Counted from the stretch's first letter, positions 1 to 11,180 are shown. The stretch: 64,000 bases of DNA from Metridium senile (GCA_949775045.1 OX459108.1:8869961-8933960), one strand, 5' to 3'. Translations and numbers: made by a program. The notes: generated by a model not told the origin, from the letters alone.

Positions 1-269
1 CTACAGTTTATTTTCACAATCACTGCAACCTATAGATCAGTGAATAATCTGCTAGCCGATTATTTTTCGCTAATCTGTAGGTTGGATGCACTTGAGTGAT
101 TTTCTTATATTTTTATATAAAATCCCCAGTAAAATCAGTGCTATTTTGATGGAAACACGAAAAACTCTATCACTTTTTTAGGACTGTTCTGTGCCGCGTC
201 CATGCTGTTTTCACAGTCATACGATATCTGCTCTAATTTTTCTTTATATTTGTCATATTTTATTTGTAG

Positions 270-2281
270 AACCAAGCGACAATATAGACTGTTTGTGGGA
301 CTGTGGTTTGGTCAACGGAAGCCCCTTTTCCAAACATTTATGCAACCGTTTGCAATTGCATTAAAGGATTTATTCCATGAAGGTAAGCCTGAGGTTACAT
401 TATAAATTATGATAATAGTTTGATATGGTGATATCATTAATGGTTCTCAAGATTCCAGTGTGGGTGGGCTTAGCCTCTAATTCATGTAAATTGTGACTAG
501 CAATTATATATTTTTCTATCCAAGTAATGAGGCTATTTGTGACTTTTGCAAAAATTCTGATTCAGCTGTATTTGAGAATATCTCACAAACATTACCTTCA
601 TAAAGATGTCCAAAATAAAATGTAGTGTACTTAACATTCACCCTGTTGTACTTATATGGTTTGTACATTTTGTTTGTTCATTTAAGGGTCACCAGTTACA
701 GTTAAAGGAAAAGAAAAAATACTTAGATGTATATTATTGTTTGGAACATTTGATGCTCCAGCGAAGTGTTTGTTCCAGCAATTTTGTCAGTTCAATGCGT
801 ACTATGGATGTCCATATTGTATGAGCCCAGGAGAAACCGTAAAGACAAGTGCTAGAGGACATACACTTGTATATCCATTTGATGTAAGCAATTTGAAAAC
901 TGGCCATGGCGATGAAAGAACTCACCAAGAAACACTGAAATTTGCTGCAGCTGCAACTGAAAAAGCTGCAAAGTCTGGGGTGGAGACAAACGAAAAGGGA
1001 GTCAAAGGTTTCAGCTGGTGTGTTGTCATCCCAAAATTTGATATTATTAGAGGCATTGCAATAGACTATATGCATGGGACTCTATTAGGGGTTGTAAAAA
1101 TGTTACTAACACTGTGGCTCAACAAGAAGCATAGTAAACAGCCTTGGTCTTTAAGTAGGCAAGTAGCAGAACTTGATTCAAGGTATTTAAAGATGACACC
1201 ACCTGCCTGCATAACGCGTCTACCAAGAAGTCTTGCTTCAAACTTTGGACATTTAAAAGCCTCTGAGCTTAGAACGTTTCTTTTGTTTTATTCAATCCCA
1301 TGCCTTTATGGTTTATTGCCTGAAATATACTTTCAGCATTACATTCTTTTGGTTGAAGCTGTTTACCTACTACTTCAAGAGTCTATTTCACTTAATGATG
1401 TGAAAAAAGCTAGTGCTCTTCTGAAGCACTTCTGCCTTAAAATTGGGGAATTGTATGGCCCACGATATGAGACATACAACGCACATTGCTTGCTACACAT
1501 GACTGAAAGAGTGTGCGATATGGGACCACTGTGGACGCATTCATGTTTTGCGTTTGAAGACTTCAATGGTGAACTACGAAACATGTTCCATGGGACCCAA
1601 AGTGTTGAAGAGCAGCTTGTGATGGCTGTGAGCATTCAGCAAAAAATCCCATTGCTTACACCTCTTTTGACTGAAGGATCTATTGCTAAAGAATTGTTTG
1701 ACAAAATGAACAACAAGACTCAGCCATGTATACAAAAGGAAAGTATTGGTGATGGAGTCTACAAAGTTGGTACTATTAAACCATCAGAACTTTCGCTGGA
1801 AGCTAAGATAGCTGTAGAGGCACTAATTGGACCAGTCTTATCTAAAGTACACACATTCCAAAGAGTGATGCTTCATGGTAATCAAGTCGTTCATTGCAAA
1901 AACTACACATTAATGTCAAAGAGAAATAATTACACTATACAATACAGTTCTGACACTATACTGAAATCTCCTACCTATGGACAAGTTCAATATTATGTTA
2001 CTTGTTATACTACCTGTCTCAATCCTACTTCCTGTTCTGATTCATGTGCATGCAAAGAGCCCCATCATTTGGCGATGGTATATCCACTGAGAGAAAACAA
2101 AGACATAGTTTTAGCAATGGACCAACACACTAAAGCTGAATTGAGTCATCTCATCCCTGTTGTAAAAGACTTACCTCTAAAAGCCATTAACATCAACCAG
2201 ATGGATAAACTATGTGTATATATAGAATGTGAGAATCTGGCATTTGTTGGTCTATTCCCAAATCAATGTGAGAAGGACTAA
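270..2281 (+). CDS. tnp2/CACTA-like transposase-domain protein, 3' part
   Basis: Two exons join cleanly: 270-382 ends in a GTAAGC donor, and 687-2281 follows a TTTAAG acceptor. The exon break leaves one base of a Gly codon, and the two remaining bases start the second exon. The first exon encodes a motif of the type LWFGQRKPLFQTFMQPF, and the second begins GSPVTVKG. Further on come GCPYC (a probable zinc site), IAIDYMHGTLLGVVK and a His-rich/Phe-rich block ending in a conserved LWTHSCFAFED. Together these are typical of the tnp2 (Transposase_21-like) proteins that are abundant in cnidarian genomes. The product would cut and move a CACTA-type element in the nucleus. The first exon is probably internal, because AG at 268-269 follows a T-rich tract and no plausible start is seen, so the 5' exons lie left of the window. 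The second exon is open for 531 codons without stop or frameshift, so the copy may be recent or domesticated. Whether it is active cannot be told. Confidence 0.8.
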
Positions 2282-2539
2282 ATTTATAAATGCTCACGTG
2301 GTACACTGGAGATAATCTATACTATATATAATACGATAAGGTGATTGCTGGGAGGCCTATTGAACTGTCCACGATTGTAATTTTGAAAAATCCAAGCACC
2401 CATAAAATGTTCTTAAAAACACTCAATTAAAATAATGATTTTGTAGAATGAAAAAACATAGTTCAAGTGTTCTCTAACTAAATAATCATGCAAAAATGTG
2501 TATGTGCAAGTTATGTTTGATTATATTCTTGGTGCCTCA

Positions 2540-2860
2540 GATGTCCTTGATCAGAAAGTATAGTTGATGTACATAAGCTTTTATAATTTTTTTTATACAT
2601 ATTTTATACATCAAAGCCCCTCCATACCTTGTTGTCTCTTATTGTACATTCAATGTATACACCAGATATACAACCATCAGATGTTGTATATATGATGTAT
2701 ATGTAGTATATTTGATGTATGCTCCCCATGTACATCACTTATACATCACAAATCTTTGATTTTGGTGAATGTACAGTTGATGTATACATCAAATATACAA
2801 ACTGCAAAATTTGTACATCTGATGTATACATTTGGACCTAAAATGTATACATTTTGTATA
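2540..2860. repeat. AT-rich GATGTATA/TATACATC degenerate repeat
   Basis: The words GATGTATA and TATACATC recur in both orientations through this stretch downstream of the transposase gene, forming many short imperfect palindromes. No reading frame or gene signal is visible. Confidence 0.6.
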
Positions 2861-2867
2861 ATGAATC

Positions 2868-3481
2868 TTGGTAAGGGTTGTCATACCCATTGTCATCATC
2901 ATAACCATTGCCATAATCATTGTCATCATCAAAACAATTGTCATAACCTTTGCCATCATCATAAACATTGTCATAACCATTGCCATCATCATAACCATTG
3001 CCATAACCATTGTCATACCCATTGTCATCATCATAACCATTGTCATAACCATTGTCATAACCATTGTCATCATCACAACCATTGTCATAACCATTGTCAT
3101 CATCATAACCACATTGTCATAACCATTGTCATCATCATAACAATTGTCATAACCTTTGCCATCATCATAAACATTGTCATAACCATTGCCATCATCATAA
3201 CCATTGCCATAACCATTGTCATAACCATTGTCAACATCACAACCATTGCCATAATCATTTTCATCATCAAAACAATTGTCATAACCTTTGCCATCATCAT
3301 AAACATTGTCATAACCATTGCCATCATCATAACCATTGCCATAACCATTGTCATAACCATTGTCATCATCATAACCATTGCCATAACCATTGTAATATCA
3401 TCATCATCACTACCGTTGTAATCATCATAACCAACATCATAACCATTGTCATAACCATTGCCATAACCATTGTAGTTATAA
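2868..3481. repeat. CAT/CCATTG minisatellite, left block
   Basis: A minisatellite of roughly 18-bp units built from CCATTGTCATCATCATAA variants. Larger blocks of about 160 bp are also repeated, so it has higher-order structure. All long open frames here (MVMMMTM or CHNHCHH-type) are by-products of the repeat. Confidence 0.9.
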
Positions 3482-4397
3482 TCATCGCCAACTATTCCGG
3501 CCATGCGCCCACTCACAAGGTCAGCGGTGCAACATAAAAGCAGTAGATAATTTTAATTTTAACTGGAAATATATTATATGACATTAAAGCATTTGATTTT
3601 TACCAAACATAGCTTTATTTATTGAATAGAAACCTTTCATTTCGATAGTTCAGTTTTCTTTCCCTACATGCTTTGTATTCAGAAATATTCAGATTTTAAA
3701 ATTGCAAGAAAAACACGAAAAGTGTGATATTCAGAGCATCATTTTTCAAAATCAAAGCTTGTTACCTCATTTACCGTGGCTGTTCCATTAACCAAATACA
3801 TCATAAATTGCTTGTGTGAAATTTGTCGTCGATCGAACGAGGTTTTACCTTTCCTTTTTAACTTTGAAAAAGCTCCAAATTGAATTGACTTTCGTAAGAC
3901 GCCATATACTTGCAATCCTTCCTTCAAGTAGAGATACTTTGTGATGCGATAACTTTGGAAATTCTTCGCAGACTAAGGCATGTTTGATACCAAAATGAAG
4001 CTAATTTACCCAACTAATATATACAATAGAGTTTAATGGGATAGTTGTTAAAGAAAAGGCAAGCCATAGCAAGAAAGTTGGGTTTCACCGAGTCGGCGGG
4101 CCTGAGCGAGCTTGGGCTCCCTGTGGCTTTGCTCAGATCGTCGGCATGTCGTTGTTATTTCGCTTGTAAATTACCAATTTTATAACATTAAACTCTACAA
4201 ATGTTCAAGAGTTACGGTTTGATAGTTGCCTCAATATACTTTGGTGTTAAATTGACTAAAAGAATCGTATTTAACTTAGTTTTGTACAATCGATTTTGAT
4301 TCTATCTTGGATTCCCGAATCGGTGTTTACTTTCTATTTTACACATGGTATCCGCTGGCCTCGATGACTGGCGGAAGTCCGGAATAGTTGGCGATGA
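3482..4397. mobile_element. 916-bp inverted-repeat element inside the minisatellite
   Basis: The ends are an exact 19-bp inverted repeat, TCATCGCCAACTATTCCGG at 3482-3500 and its complement at 4379-4397. Minisatellite sequence resumes directly on both sides, and the block at about 3376-3440 is matched by 4432-4500. The inside has no transposase, only a 62-codon minus-strand frame of unknown nature at 3739-3927. It is best read as a non-autonomous DNA transposon. A target duplication cannot be separated from the repetitive flank. Confidence 0.7.
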
Positions 4398-4575
4398 ACC
4401 ATTGTTGTAACCATTGTCTTTATCATAACCATTGCCATAACCATTGTAATATCATCATCATCACTACCGTTGTAATCATCATAACCAACATTATCATAAC
4501 CATCGTCACCAGCATTATCATCATATGAATCATAACATTAGAACTTAAGATTACCATCTCCATCATCATTATCAA
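4398..4575. repeat. CAT/CCATTG minisatellite, right block
   Basis: This is the continuation of the 2868-3481 minisatellite after the inserted element. It lies directly downstream of the splice donor of the minus-strand UGT exon, that is, inside that gene's intron. Confidence 0.8.
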
Positions 4576-4593
4576 ATTATTAATACTACTTAC

Positions 4594-5440
4594 TAGGTGG
4601 GATTGGGTACGCATACTCTAAGGCAAAGTCTGTCAGGAACAGAATAAGATGATCACCCCTATGTGATTCAAATATACTCTTTTCTGGTTTGATATCATAT
4701 TTGACTTTTAGATTCTCCAATGGCCTTAACATTACCAAACGACCAATGACACAACAAGCGAAAAAGGACAGCGTATTTTTTACACGCTGAAAAAAGCTCA
4801 TCCCCAGTGTATTATCAGACATCAATTGTGGCACGTACGAGACTGTAAACAGGTTTTCATAGGGGTTTATAAAAGAGACCATTCTTGGTGAAGCCGCATA
4901 GAACTCAACTATCTTGATTTCCAAATAATCGGCAAGAATATGTCCACAGGGCAGAGTACCGTCGATTAAAAGAAGATCAAAGTCTTCCAGTGGTTTCAGA
5001 AAGTTTTTATCTTGGAAAATAGATTCACAGGATACTTCCACAATGGCGGGCATTGTGAGATTAGATCCAGAGAACAACGCGTCTTTGATTCCTCCATGTG
5101 TTGCTTGCATAACTATTTTTTCCATTGTATCTTTCCCATAGGGGACTTTGTAGACGAGATGGGTGATTCCATCAGCGTGTTTGATATTCTGCATACTGCT
5201 CACAAGTAAAGTAAACTGTAGATTACAGATTGATTGTGTGTTAGTAACAATAGTCCCATTCATAGCTTTATAGGGCGGGGATTGGACAGGCCGGTGGTCA
5301 GAGGGACTCAAGGAATAGTTAACATTGACTATTTTTAAACATTTAATTCCCCATTGCTGTGCTTTGCTTTTGGGGAAAACTAGAGAATATATGTTTCTAA
5401 ATACAAAATAATGCAAATATGGCCACCACTTCATTATCAT
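4594..5440 (-). CDS. UDP-glycosyltransferase, exon-2-type fragment (partial gene)
   Basis: This minus-strand exon encodes the acceptor-binding N-terminal half of a UDP-glycosyltransferase. Visible family marks are the block LVSSMQNIKHADGITHLVYK, the DFDLLLIDGTLPCGHILADY stretch with the conserved Asp, and the ending ALEYAYPIP. It corresponds one to one with exon 2 of the complete UGT at 19.9-27.9 kb, including the position and phase (1) of the GTAAGT donor at 4593. The true 5' boundary is uncertain: no phase-0 acceptor is obvious, and 5440 is only the first Met codon. No signal-peptide exon is seen to the right, and no donor-sugar domain exons are seen down to position 1. The gene is therefore either split by a very long intron running past the left edge, or it is a remnant. 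The plus-strand transposase gene sits inside the putative intron. Confidence 0.75.
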
Positions 5441-5462
5441 ATTTTTTTAAATGCATATTTAA

Positions 5463-5637
5463 ATTGACCTCTTTACCTTCCTTGTTTGTGGTCCCATTTC
5501 AGATCACGTGATGCTACCCTTGGGAATTGTTTCTTTCACATGTAAATGATATAACACGTTCATCAAAAAAGAACAATTCTCAAGGGAATGACACGTGGTC
5601 TGAAATGGGCAATTTGCATACGGAGGTAAAGAGGTCT
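5463..5637. mobile_element. Hairpin MITE
   Basis: GACCTCTTTACC on the left is mirrored by GGTAAAGAGGTC on the right. The arms extend inward with TCCCATTTCAGA-type and CCCTTGGGAATTG-type matches, so the whole unit folds back on itself. No coding capacity. Confidence 0.65.
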
Positions 5638-5886
5638 ATATTGACCACTACATCAAAATTATAGATTAGAATGACATCAGCAAAGGTAAGAAGTTTGAAA
5701 CGAAAATATTAAATTTTGAGATAAACATTAAAAACATTCTTGAACAGTTTCTCAGTCAGCCGGTCTGCAATCTGATAGCGTACTAAGCTTAGACTGAACT
5801 AGAGCCTTCTCATTTCTCGGTTATGGTAAGCAATCTGATGTTACTAAGCTTGGACCATAACGTTCTATTGTCATTTCTTAATGGGC

Positions 5887-6297
5887 TCTGTAAAATTATT
5901 ACGGGGGGGGGGGGGGTGACGGGGGGGGGGGGGGGTGTTCGACGGAGCTTCATATTGCAACCCCCCAAAATACTCAAACCTGAAATTTTACACACAAAAA
6001 AAATACATGGCATACACACTTCGAACCCCCAAAAATACAAGACTTAAATGCCTCAAAACTGATTTATTGAATGTATATAGGATGTTTCTTTACGGAACTC
6101 ACACCTTGCTGAAAAAATATTCAAACGAATAATTTTCTGATTCGGAGATGCGAAAAGCCAAAAAAATACGCTTTTCTTTTAGGACCTAAAAAAATACGTG
6201 GCAGGTCTCTTGACCCAAAAAAAATACCCAGAACGAAAATTGTCAAACCCAAAAAAATACTTCGGACCTCCCCGTCATTTTACCCCCCGAGTACATC
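5887..6297. mobile_element. Poly-G ended repeat element with CCCAAAAAAATAC motifs
   Basis: The left end carries GTAAAATTATTACG followed by G tracts of 13 and 16 residues separated by TGAC. The right end reads CCCCGTCATTTTACCCCCC, which is its imperfect inverse. Inside, the word CCC(A)nTAC recurs about seven times. It looks like a terminal-inverted-repeat element that has decayed. The G tracts could form quadruplexes. Confidence 0.45.
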
Positions 6298-6630
6298 GCC
6301 TGGTTTTTGGTCAACAAAAACTGACACGATATAATCGTGAATGTGAGTTTGCATGGCAACCAAGATTCAATAATGCAAACAAGGTCTGAATTAGCAATGC
6401 AAATGGGTCTACTTTTGGAGCAAAGGTTAAAAAGCATAAAAGGTTATGGCTCAGCGAAACTTGCTGAACCATGCAAGTGAACCAAGTGATACATATTTGA
6501 CGAACTCGTCCAACTATATAAGCAAACACACATCAAAGCAGTAAATCGCTTTGCTTGATCACTAAATAATTCAACTAAATAATGTTATTAAATAATTATT
6601 GTTAATGTTATTATTAAATAATGTTATTAT

Positions 6631-6694
6631 GCGCCCAGCGCGTAACTCGAACAAACTAAGTTGTGTTAGTTTTATCGGGTTATGCGCTGGGCGT
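6631..6694. repeat. GC-rich inverted repeat
   Basis: GCGCCCAGCGCGTAACTCG pairs with CGGGTTATGCGCTGGGCG across a short loop, giving a stable hairpin in otherwise AT-rich DNA. Confidence 0.7.
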
Positions 6695-6718
6695 GGTCAA
6701 GCTCAGTGGGGGCGTGAT

Positions 6719-6780
6719 AGAGCGCGTAACTCGAAGAGCGCGTAACTCGAAGCGCGTAACCCGAAGCGCGTAACTCGAAG
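6719..6780. repeat. AGCGCGTAACTCGA tandem repeat
   Basis: Four near-identical copies of AGCGCGTAACTCGAAG lie in tandem. They use the same word as the arms of the preceding hairpin. Confidence 0.8.
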
Positions 6781-6815
6781 GTTGCCCGATCGGCTATACT
6801 AAAGGAATTACAATG

Positions 6816-6936
6816 CTATCCAAAATGGCCATATATTCCCACGGGAGATGATTTAATGATATGCAAGACTACATAACAAGGGGCATGCAATTAATTCATT
6901 GTCATTTGCTCAAACTGCCGAAACGAACAACATCGA
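6816..6936 (+). repeat. 121-bp direct repeat, copy 1
   Basis: The same 121 bp recurs at 10791-10911 with a single clear substitution (ACTACATAAC against ACTATATAAC). The two copies bracket the satellite and LINE remnant between them. The unit contains a TATATAA-like word, but no long terminal repeat signature (TG..CA) or target duplication could be seen. Confidence 0.85.
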
Positions 6937-7259
6937 CCCTGTTGGTAGATTTCAACCACGTTGGACAGCTAACCGAACAACGAAGCTCCCTGAGACGAAC
7001 GCATCTTACTAGTGGCAGCGTCTTCTGTTTAAAGCAAAAGTGTTCGGCTTTCTACTCGTGTATCGACTGCGACGTGTTGGTGAACACGTATCTTCGTAAG
7101 CACACCAAAAGGACTACCTCAAGTTGGAAGACTTCGAGCAACAAAGCGCCTCAACGTGAACGTACTGTTACCCTAGTTCAGCTCTTTTCTTGCAAAGTTT
7201 CAGGTGGTTGAGTCTGTGTCACCACTGTATATATTTGTTTTGGCCTGGTTGAGCCTATA

Positions 7260-8880
7260 GTTCAACGAAAATTCATCTAGTTTATTGGGTCCTTCGGACC
7301 GGGCACGAATACTGAATATGTGATTCAGGTGTCGATAAGTTTGTATTTGGCGGTGGCTGAATAACCCAGTCGAAATTCATTTAGTTTAGTGGGTCCTTCG
7401 GACCGGGCACGAATACTGAATAGGAGTTCAGGTGCCGATAAGTTGTGTTTGGCGGTGGCTGAATTCTATTTATTCAGTCAAAATTCATCTAGTTTAGTGG
7501 GTCCTTCGGACCGGGCACGAATACTGAATATGTGATTCAGGTGTCGATAAAATTGTATTTGGTGGGGGGCTGAATAATTCAGTCGAAATGTATTTAGTTT
7601 AATTGGTCCTTCGGACCGGGCACGAATACTGAATAGGGATTTCAGGTGTCGATAAGTTTGTATTTGGTGGGGGCTGAATAATTCAGTCGAAATGCATTTA
7701 GTTTAATTGGTCCTTCGGACCGGGCACGAATACGGAATAGGGATTTCAGGTGTCGATAAGTTTGTAGTGGGCGGTGGCTGAATTCCGTTTATTCAGTCGA
7801 AAATTCATTTATTTTAGTTGGTCCTTCGGACCGGGCACGAATACTGAATATAATGTCAGGTGTCGGTAAGTGTGTAAGTTGGGCCTGGCGGTGTATCATG
7901 TGTATAGTTGAACGTTATTCCGTCGAAATTCATTTAGTTTTGGCCCGTCGGACCGGGCACAAACTCTGAATATTAGGCCAGGTACCGATAAACTTGTGTG
8001 TAAGCTGGCGGTGTATAATTGAATGTTATTCTGTCGGAACCCATTTAGTTTTGGTCCTTTGGACCGGGCACGAACACTGAGTATTATTGTCAGGTGCCGA
8101 TATGTTATAAGTGCCGGTATATAGTTGAATGTTATTCCATCGAAATTCATTTAGCTTTTGGCCCTTCGGAACGGGCACAAATACTGAGTATAATTTCGAG
8201 TGCCGATAAGTTTTGCAATGTAATGTGAGTGGATTTATCATCGGATATGTTCTGTTCCGGTCACTTTGACAGGGTAAGAAACTCATTTAGCTTTTGGCCC
8301 TTCGGAACGGGCACAAATACTGAATATCATGTCAGTTGTCGATAAGTGTGTAAGTTGGCGGTGTATCATGTGTATAGTTGAATGTTATTAGTCCGTCGAA
8401 ATTCATTTAGTTTTTGGTCCTTCGGACCGGGCACGAACACTGAATATATGTCAGGTATCGATAAACCTGTGTGTAAGCTGGCGGTGTATAATTGAATGTT
8501 ATCCTGTCAAAATCCATTAGTTTTGGTCCTTCGGACCGGGCACGAACACTGAATATAATGTCAGGTATCGATAAACCTGTGTGTAAGCTGGCGGTGTATA
8601 ATTGAATGTTATTCTGTCAAAACCCATTTCGTTTTGGTCCTTTGGACCGGGCACGAACACTGAGTATATTGTCAGGTGCCAATATGTGTATAAATTGCCG
8701 GTAAATATAGTGGAATGTTATTCCGTCGAAACTCGTTCAGTTTTTGGTCCATCGGAACGGGCACAAATATTGAGTATAATTTCGAGTGCCGATAAGTTTT
8801 GCAATTTAATGTGACTGGGTGTTAACATCGGATATGTTCTGTTCCGATCAGTTTGACCGGGTAAGATATACAATTCATGT
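7260..8880. repeat. Satellite of about 105-135-bp units, 14 copies
   Basis: Each unit carries the word GGTCCTTCGGACCGGGCAC, starting near 7288, 7391, 7500, 7606, 7709, 7821, 7942, 8055, 8160, 8297, 8417, 8525, 8637 and 8745. GAATACTGAATAT, a GTGTCGATAAG variant and TGGCGGTG follow. GGTCC-TTC-GGACC is a perfect 5-bp hairpin repeated in most units. Units diverge towards the right. No hammerhead core was found in the unit, and short reading frames here are incidental. Confidence 0.9.
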
Positions 8881-9329
8881 GCACATATTATATTTTGGAG
8901 TGCGGTGGAAACTTGTCCAATCTAAGTTCATTTTGTTTTAGGACTTTTGTTGTGGTCCAGGCACGCTAAGGAATGCAGAAACTTGTTAGGTGAATCTATT
9001 AGGATTGTTTGTTATCAAAAAGCCTGAATGACAATGACTTTCCAGTGATGTGTAAATGAACTCCAATGGTTTATTGTGAGACAGCGGTAAGCACGTGGCA
9101 AGTTACTTAGTTGTCATCACAACGCGCGACATGTCAAAATGGTTGTGTTACATGATTATCATACAAAACTGGGATACCGTTACAATGAGTGTCTAACTAG
9201 TAAGGGAGAATAAATCAATTGACCACACATTTTGCACCACATTTTTGACCCGGGGCGAGCGTCGGGCTCACCGGCAGTTATGTTATGGGCGTGGATTTAG
9301 TTTGTGTGACACCCATGTGAGAGAAGCCA

Positions 9330-10081
9330 TGAGTGAGAGTATTTAACGATACAGAACTTATGAATGAAAGGAGTTTTCTGAAAATTGCTGGGAAGGAAAT
9401 TGTAAATGTGAAAGAGTTTAAGTACCTTGGTCATATGTTTTTATAGTGACGTGAAGGAATCGTTTGTGGATAATAGAATGCTTAGTGCAAATGGGAAATT
9501 TCATGAACTAAAGAACGTATTGACTGATCACAAAGTGTCAATGAAAACCCGTAAAAAAAAAAAAAATTGCTTGAATCCTGTATTAGATCAAGACTTACTT
9601 ACTGTACTGAGGCTCAGCTACCGAAAGAAAATGATAGGAAAAAGTTAGAATCGTGTTGGTATGGTTTCCTGAGAAGAAGGGTAAGGAATGGATGGGAACG
9701 AAAAAACGAACAGTGAAGGAGAAGAAACGTATGCACTTAAATACAGAAACATAGGTCTGGAGAGAATTGTTGGAACCTCATCAATACGAGCTTTTATATA
9801 CATAAGATATTTGAAGTATATCGCACATGTGTGCAGAAGAACGAACTCGCACTTGACGAAACAATTACTATTCATAAACGCATCAGCCAAATTTGTTAGA
9901 GATCCTTGGATCAAAATAGAGAAACTGCTAAATGTTGATAAAGAACAAGCTAAAAGATCTACGCAAGACAGAAAAGCTTTCAATGGACTACTACAACAGA
10001 ATTTTGTTTCTCTGTAGTAATATGTCCCCACTGAGTAACTAATCGTTTAATAGTGGAATAAAACTGATACTGATACTGAGA
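9330..10081 (+). pseudogene. Decayed LINE reverse-transcriptase C-terminus and 3' tail
   Basis: Broken frames in order read as the end of a non-LTR retrotransposon ORF2. First comes an IVNVKEFKYLGHMF motif ending in TAG, then an NRMLSANGKFHELKNVL helix, then LESCWYGFLRRRVRNGWERK. After a frameshift in an A run comes a frame from about 9688 to 10017 (ALKYRNIGLERIVGTSSIRA onwards) that ends in TAG. A short 3' region then finishes in repeated CTGATA (10066-10079), the kind of short tandem tail left by target-primed retrotransposition. The clade cannot be fixed without alignment; RTE-like is a guess. The 5' part is missing. Confidence 0.7.
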
Positions 10082-10279
10082 CACCACGTGTATATGCATT
10101 TCGTGATTTAAAAACTTTGGTTCATTACCGGCTTTGTTTGAGCTATTGTCCAAAAGAATGATGAGATTGTGAAGAGCAATGTGAGTGTATGTGTACTGTG
10201 GCGCGGTGTGGACTGGGATCCTCTGGTGGCTAATTTTCCCGGGGTTCACTGAAACCCTTTGTGCCCGGCTCTAGCAGCT

Positions 10280-10440
10280 GTGCCGGGATTGTTGGCCGCC
10301 ATTGGTCTCTCTATTCATACTGTTGGAGGTAAACAGGAAAGCCTGTAAAACGTCTCAAAAAAAAAAAAATCGTTAAAAGACACAACTTATTAACCTAAGC
10401 GATTATAGAGGGACCAATGGTGGTCGGCAACAATTCCGGC
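10280..10440. repeat. Inverted repeat with A-rich loop
   Basis: GCCGGGATTGTTGGCCGCCA at about 10282 is mirrored by TGGTGGTCGGCAACAATTCC at about 10413. The loop holds a run of 13 A. It may be a small fold-back element. Confidence 0.55.
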
Positions 10441-10545
10441 CGGGTTTGAAGTGGAACAAGATGAGATTGGGAGAAAGCCAAAGGGAACCAATACACGCTT
10501 GAGATGAGGATGGGATAAGATTGGGAGTGAGGTATGGATAAGATG

Positions 10546-10625
10546 AGTATGGGGTATTAAGGTATGGGGTATTAAGGTATGGGTATTAAGGTATGGGTAT
10601 TAAGGTATGGGTATTAAGGTATGGG
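10546..10625. repeat. 14-bp minisatellite GTATGGGTATTAAG
   Basis: Five to six tandem copies of GTATGG(G)GTATTAAG, with small length differences in the G run. Confidence 0.9.
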
Positions 10626-10705
10626 GAATGAATTAGATGGGTCCTTCGCGAGGGAGAAGTGAGATGGAGTGATGATGGAAGTGAGAGCGAACGGATCTGT
10701 GTAAT

Positions 10706-10793
10706 TGTTCCCCCACGGGAACAATGGAGTTTCTCAATTCCCAACTCTTAATCATCGATCCGTGGAACAATGGCCAGTTTGGATATACTACTA
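10706..10793. repeat. ~88-bp repeat with CCATTGTTCC palindrome, copy 1
   Basis: This sequence recurs at 11093-11180 almost unchanged. It contains the near palindrome GTTCCCCACGGGAAC and the word AATCATCGATCCGTGGAACA. It abuts the second copy of the 121-bp direct repeat. Confidence 0.85.
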
Positions 10794-10911
10794 TCCAAAA
10801 TGGCCATATATTCCCACGGGAGATGATTTAATGATATGCAAGACTATATAACAAGGGGCATGCAATTAATTCATTGTCATTTGCTCAAACTGCCGAAACG
10901 AACAACATCGA
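10791..10911 (+). repeat. 121-bp direct repeat, copy 2
   Basis: Partner of 6816-6936. High identity suggests a recent duplication or two termini of one composite unit 4.1 kb long. Confidence 0.85.
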
Positions 10912-11092
10912 ACCGGATAGACTGATGAAATGGTAGGGCGGGGGGGAGGGCACAGTGCAGCGAGTGTCCAAAGTGTGTTATGCTGAAAAAGAGATTCGCT
11001 GAATAGGAGAGTGTCTACAAGCAAGCAGTAGTTTTGTTTCACCCACCCACCCTCCCTCGTCTTATTGGCCGTTGTCTCTCCGGATCTGCTCC

Positions 11093-11180
11093 ATTGTTCC
11101 CCACGGGAACAATGGAGTTTCTCAATTCCCAACTCTTAATCATCGATCCGTGGAACAATGGCCAGTTTGGATATACTACT
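11093..11180. repeat. ~88-bp repeat, copy 2
   Basis: Second copy of the 10706-10793 repeat. It ends at GATATACTACTAT, after which the two copies diverge. Confidence 0.85.

Noticed and set aside
2756..3516. His/Cys/Asn-rich (HCHNHCHH) and Met-rich frames
   Set aside because: They look like metal-binding repeats but are the translation of an 18-bp minisatellite, open on both strands.
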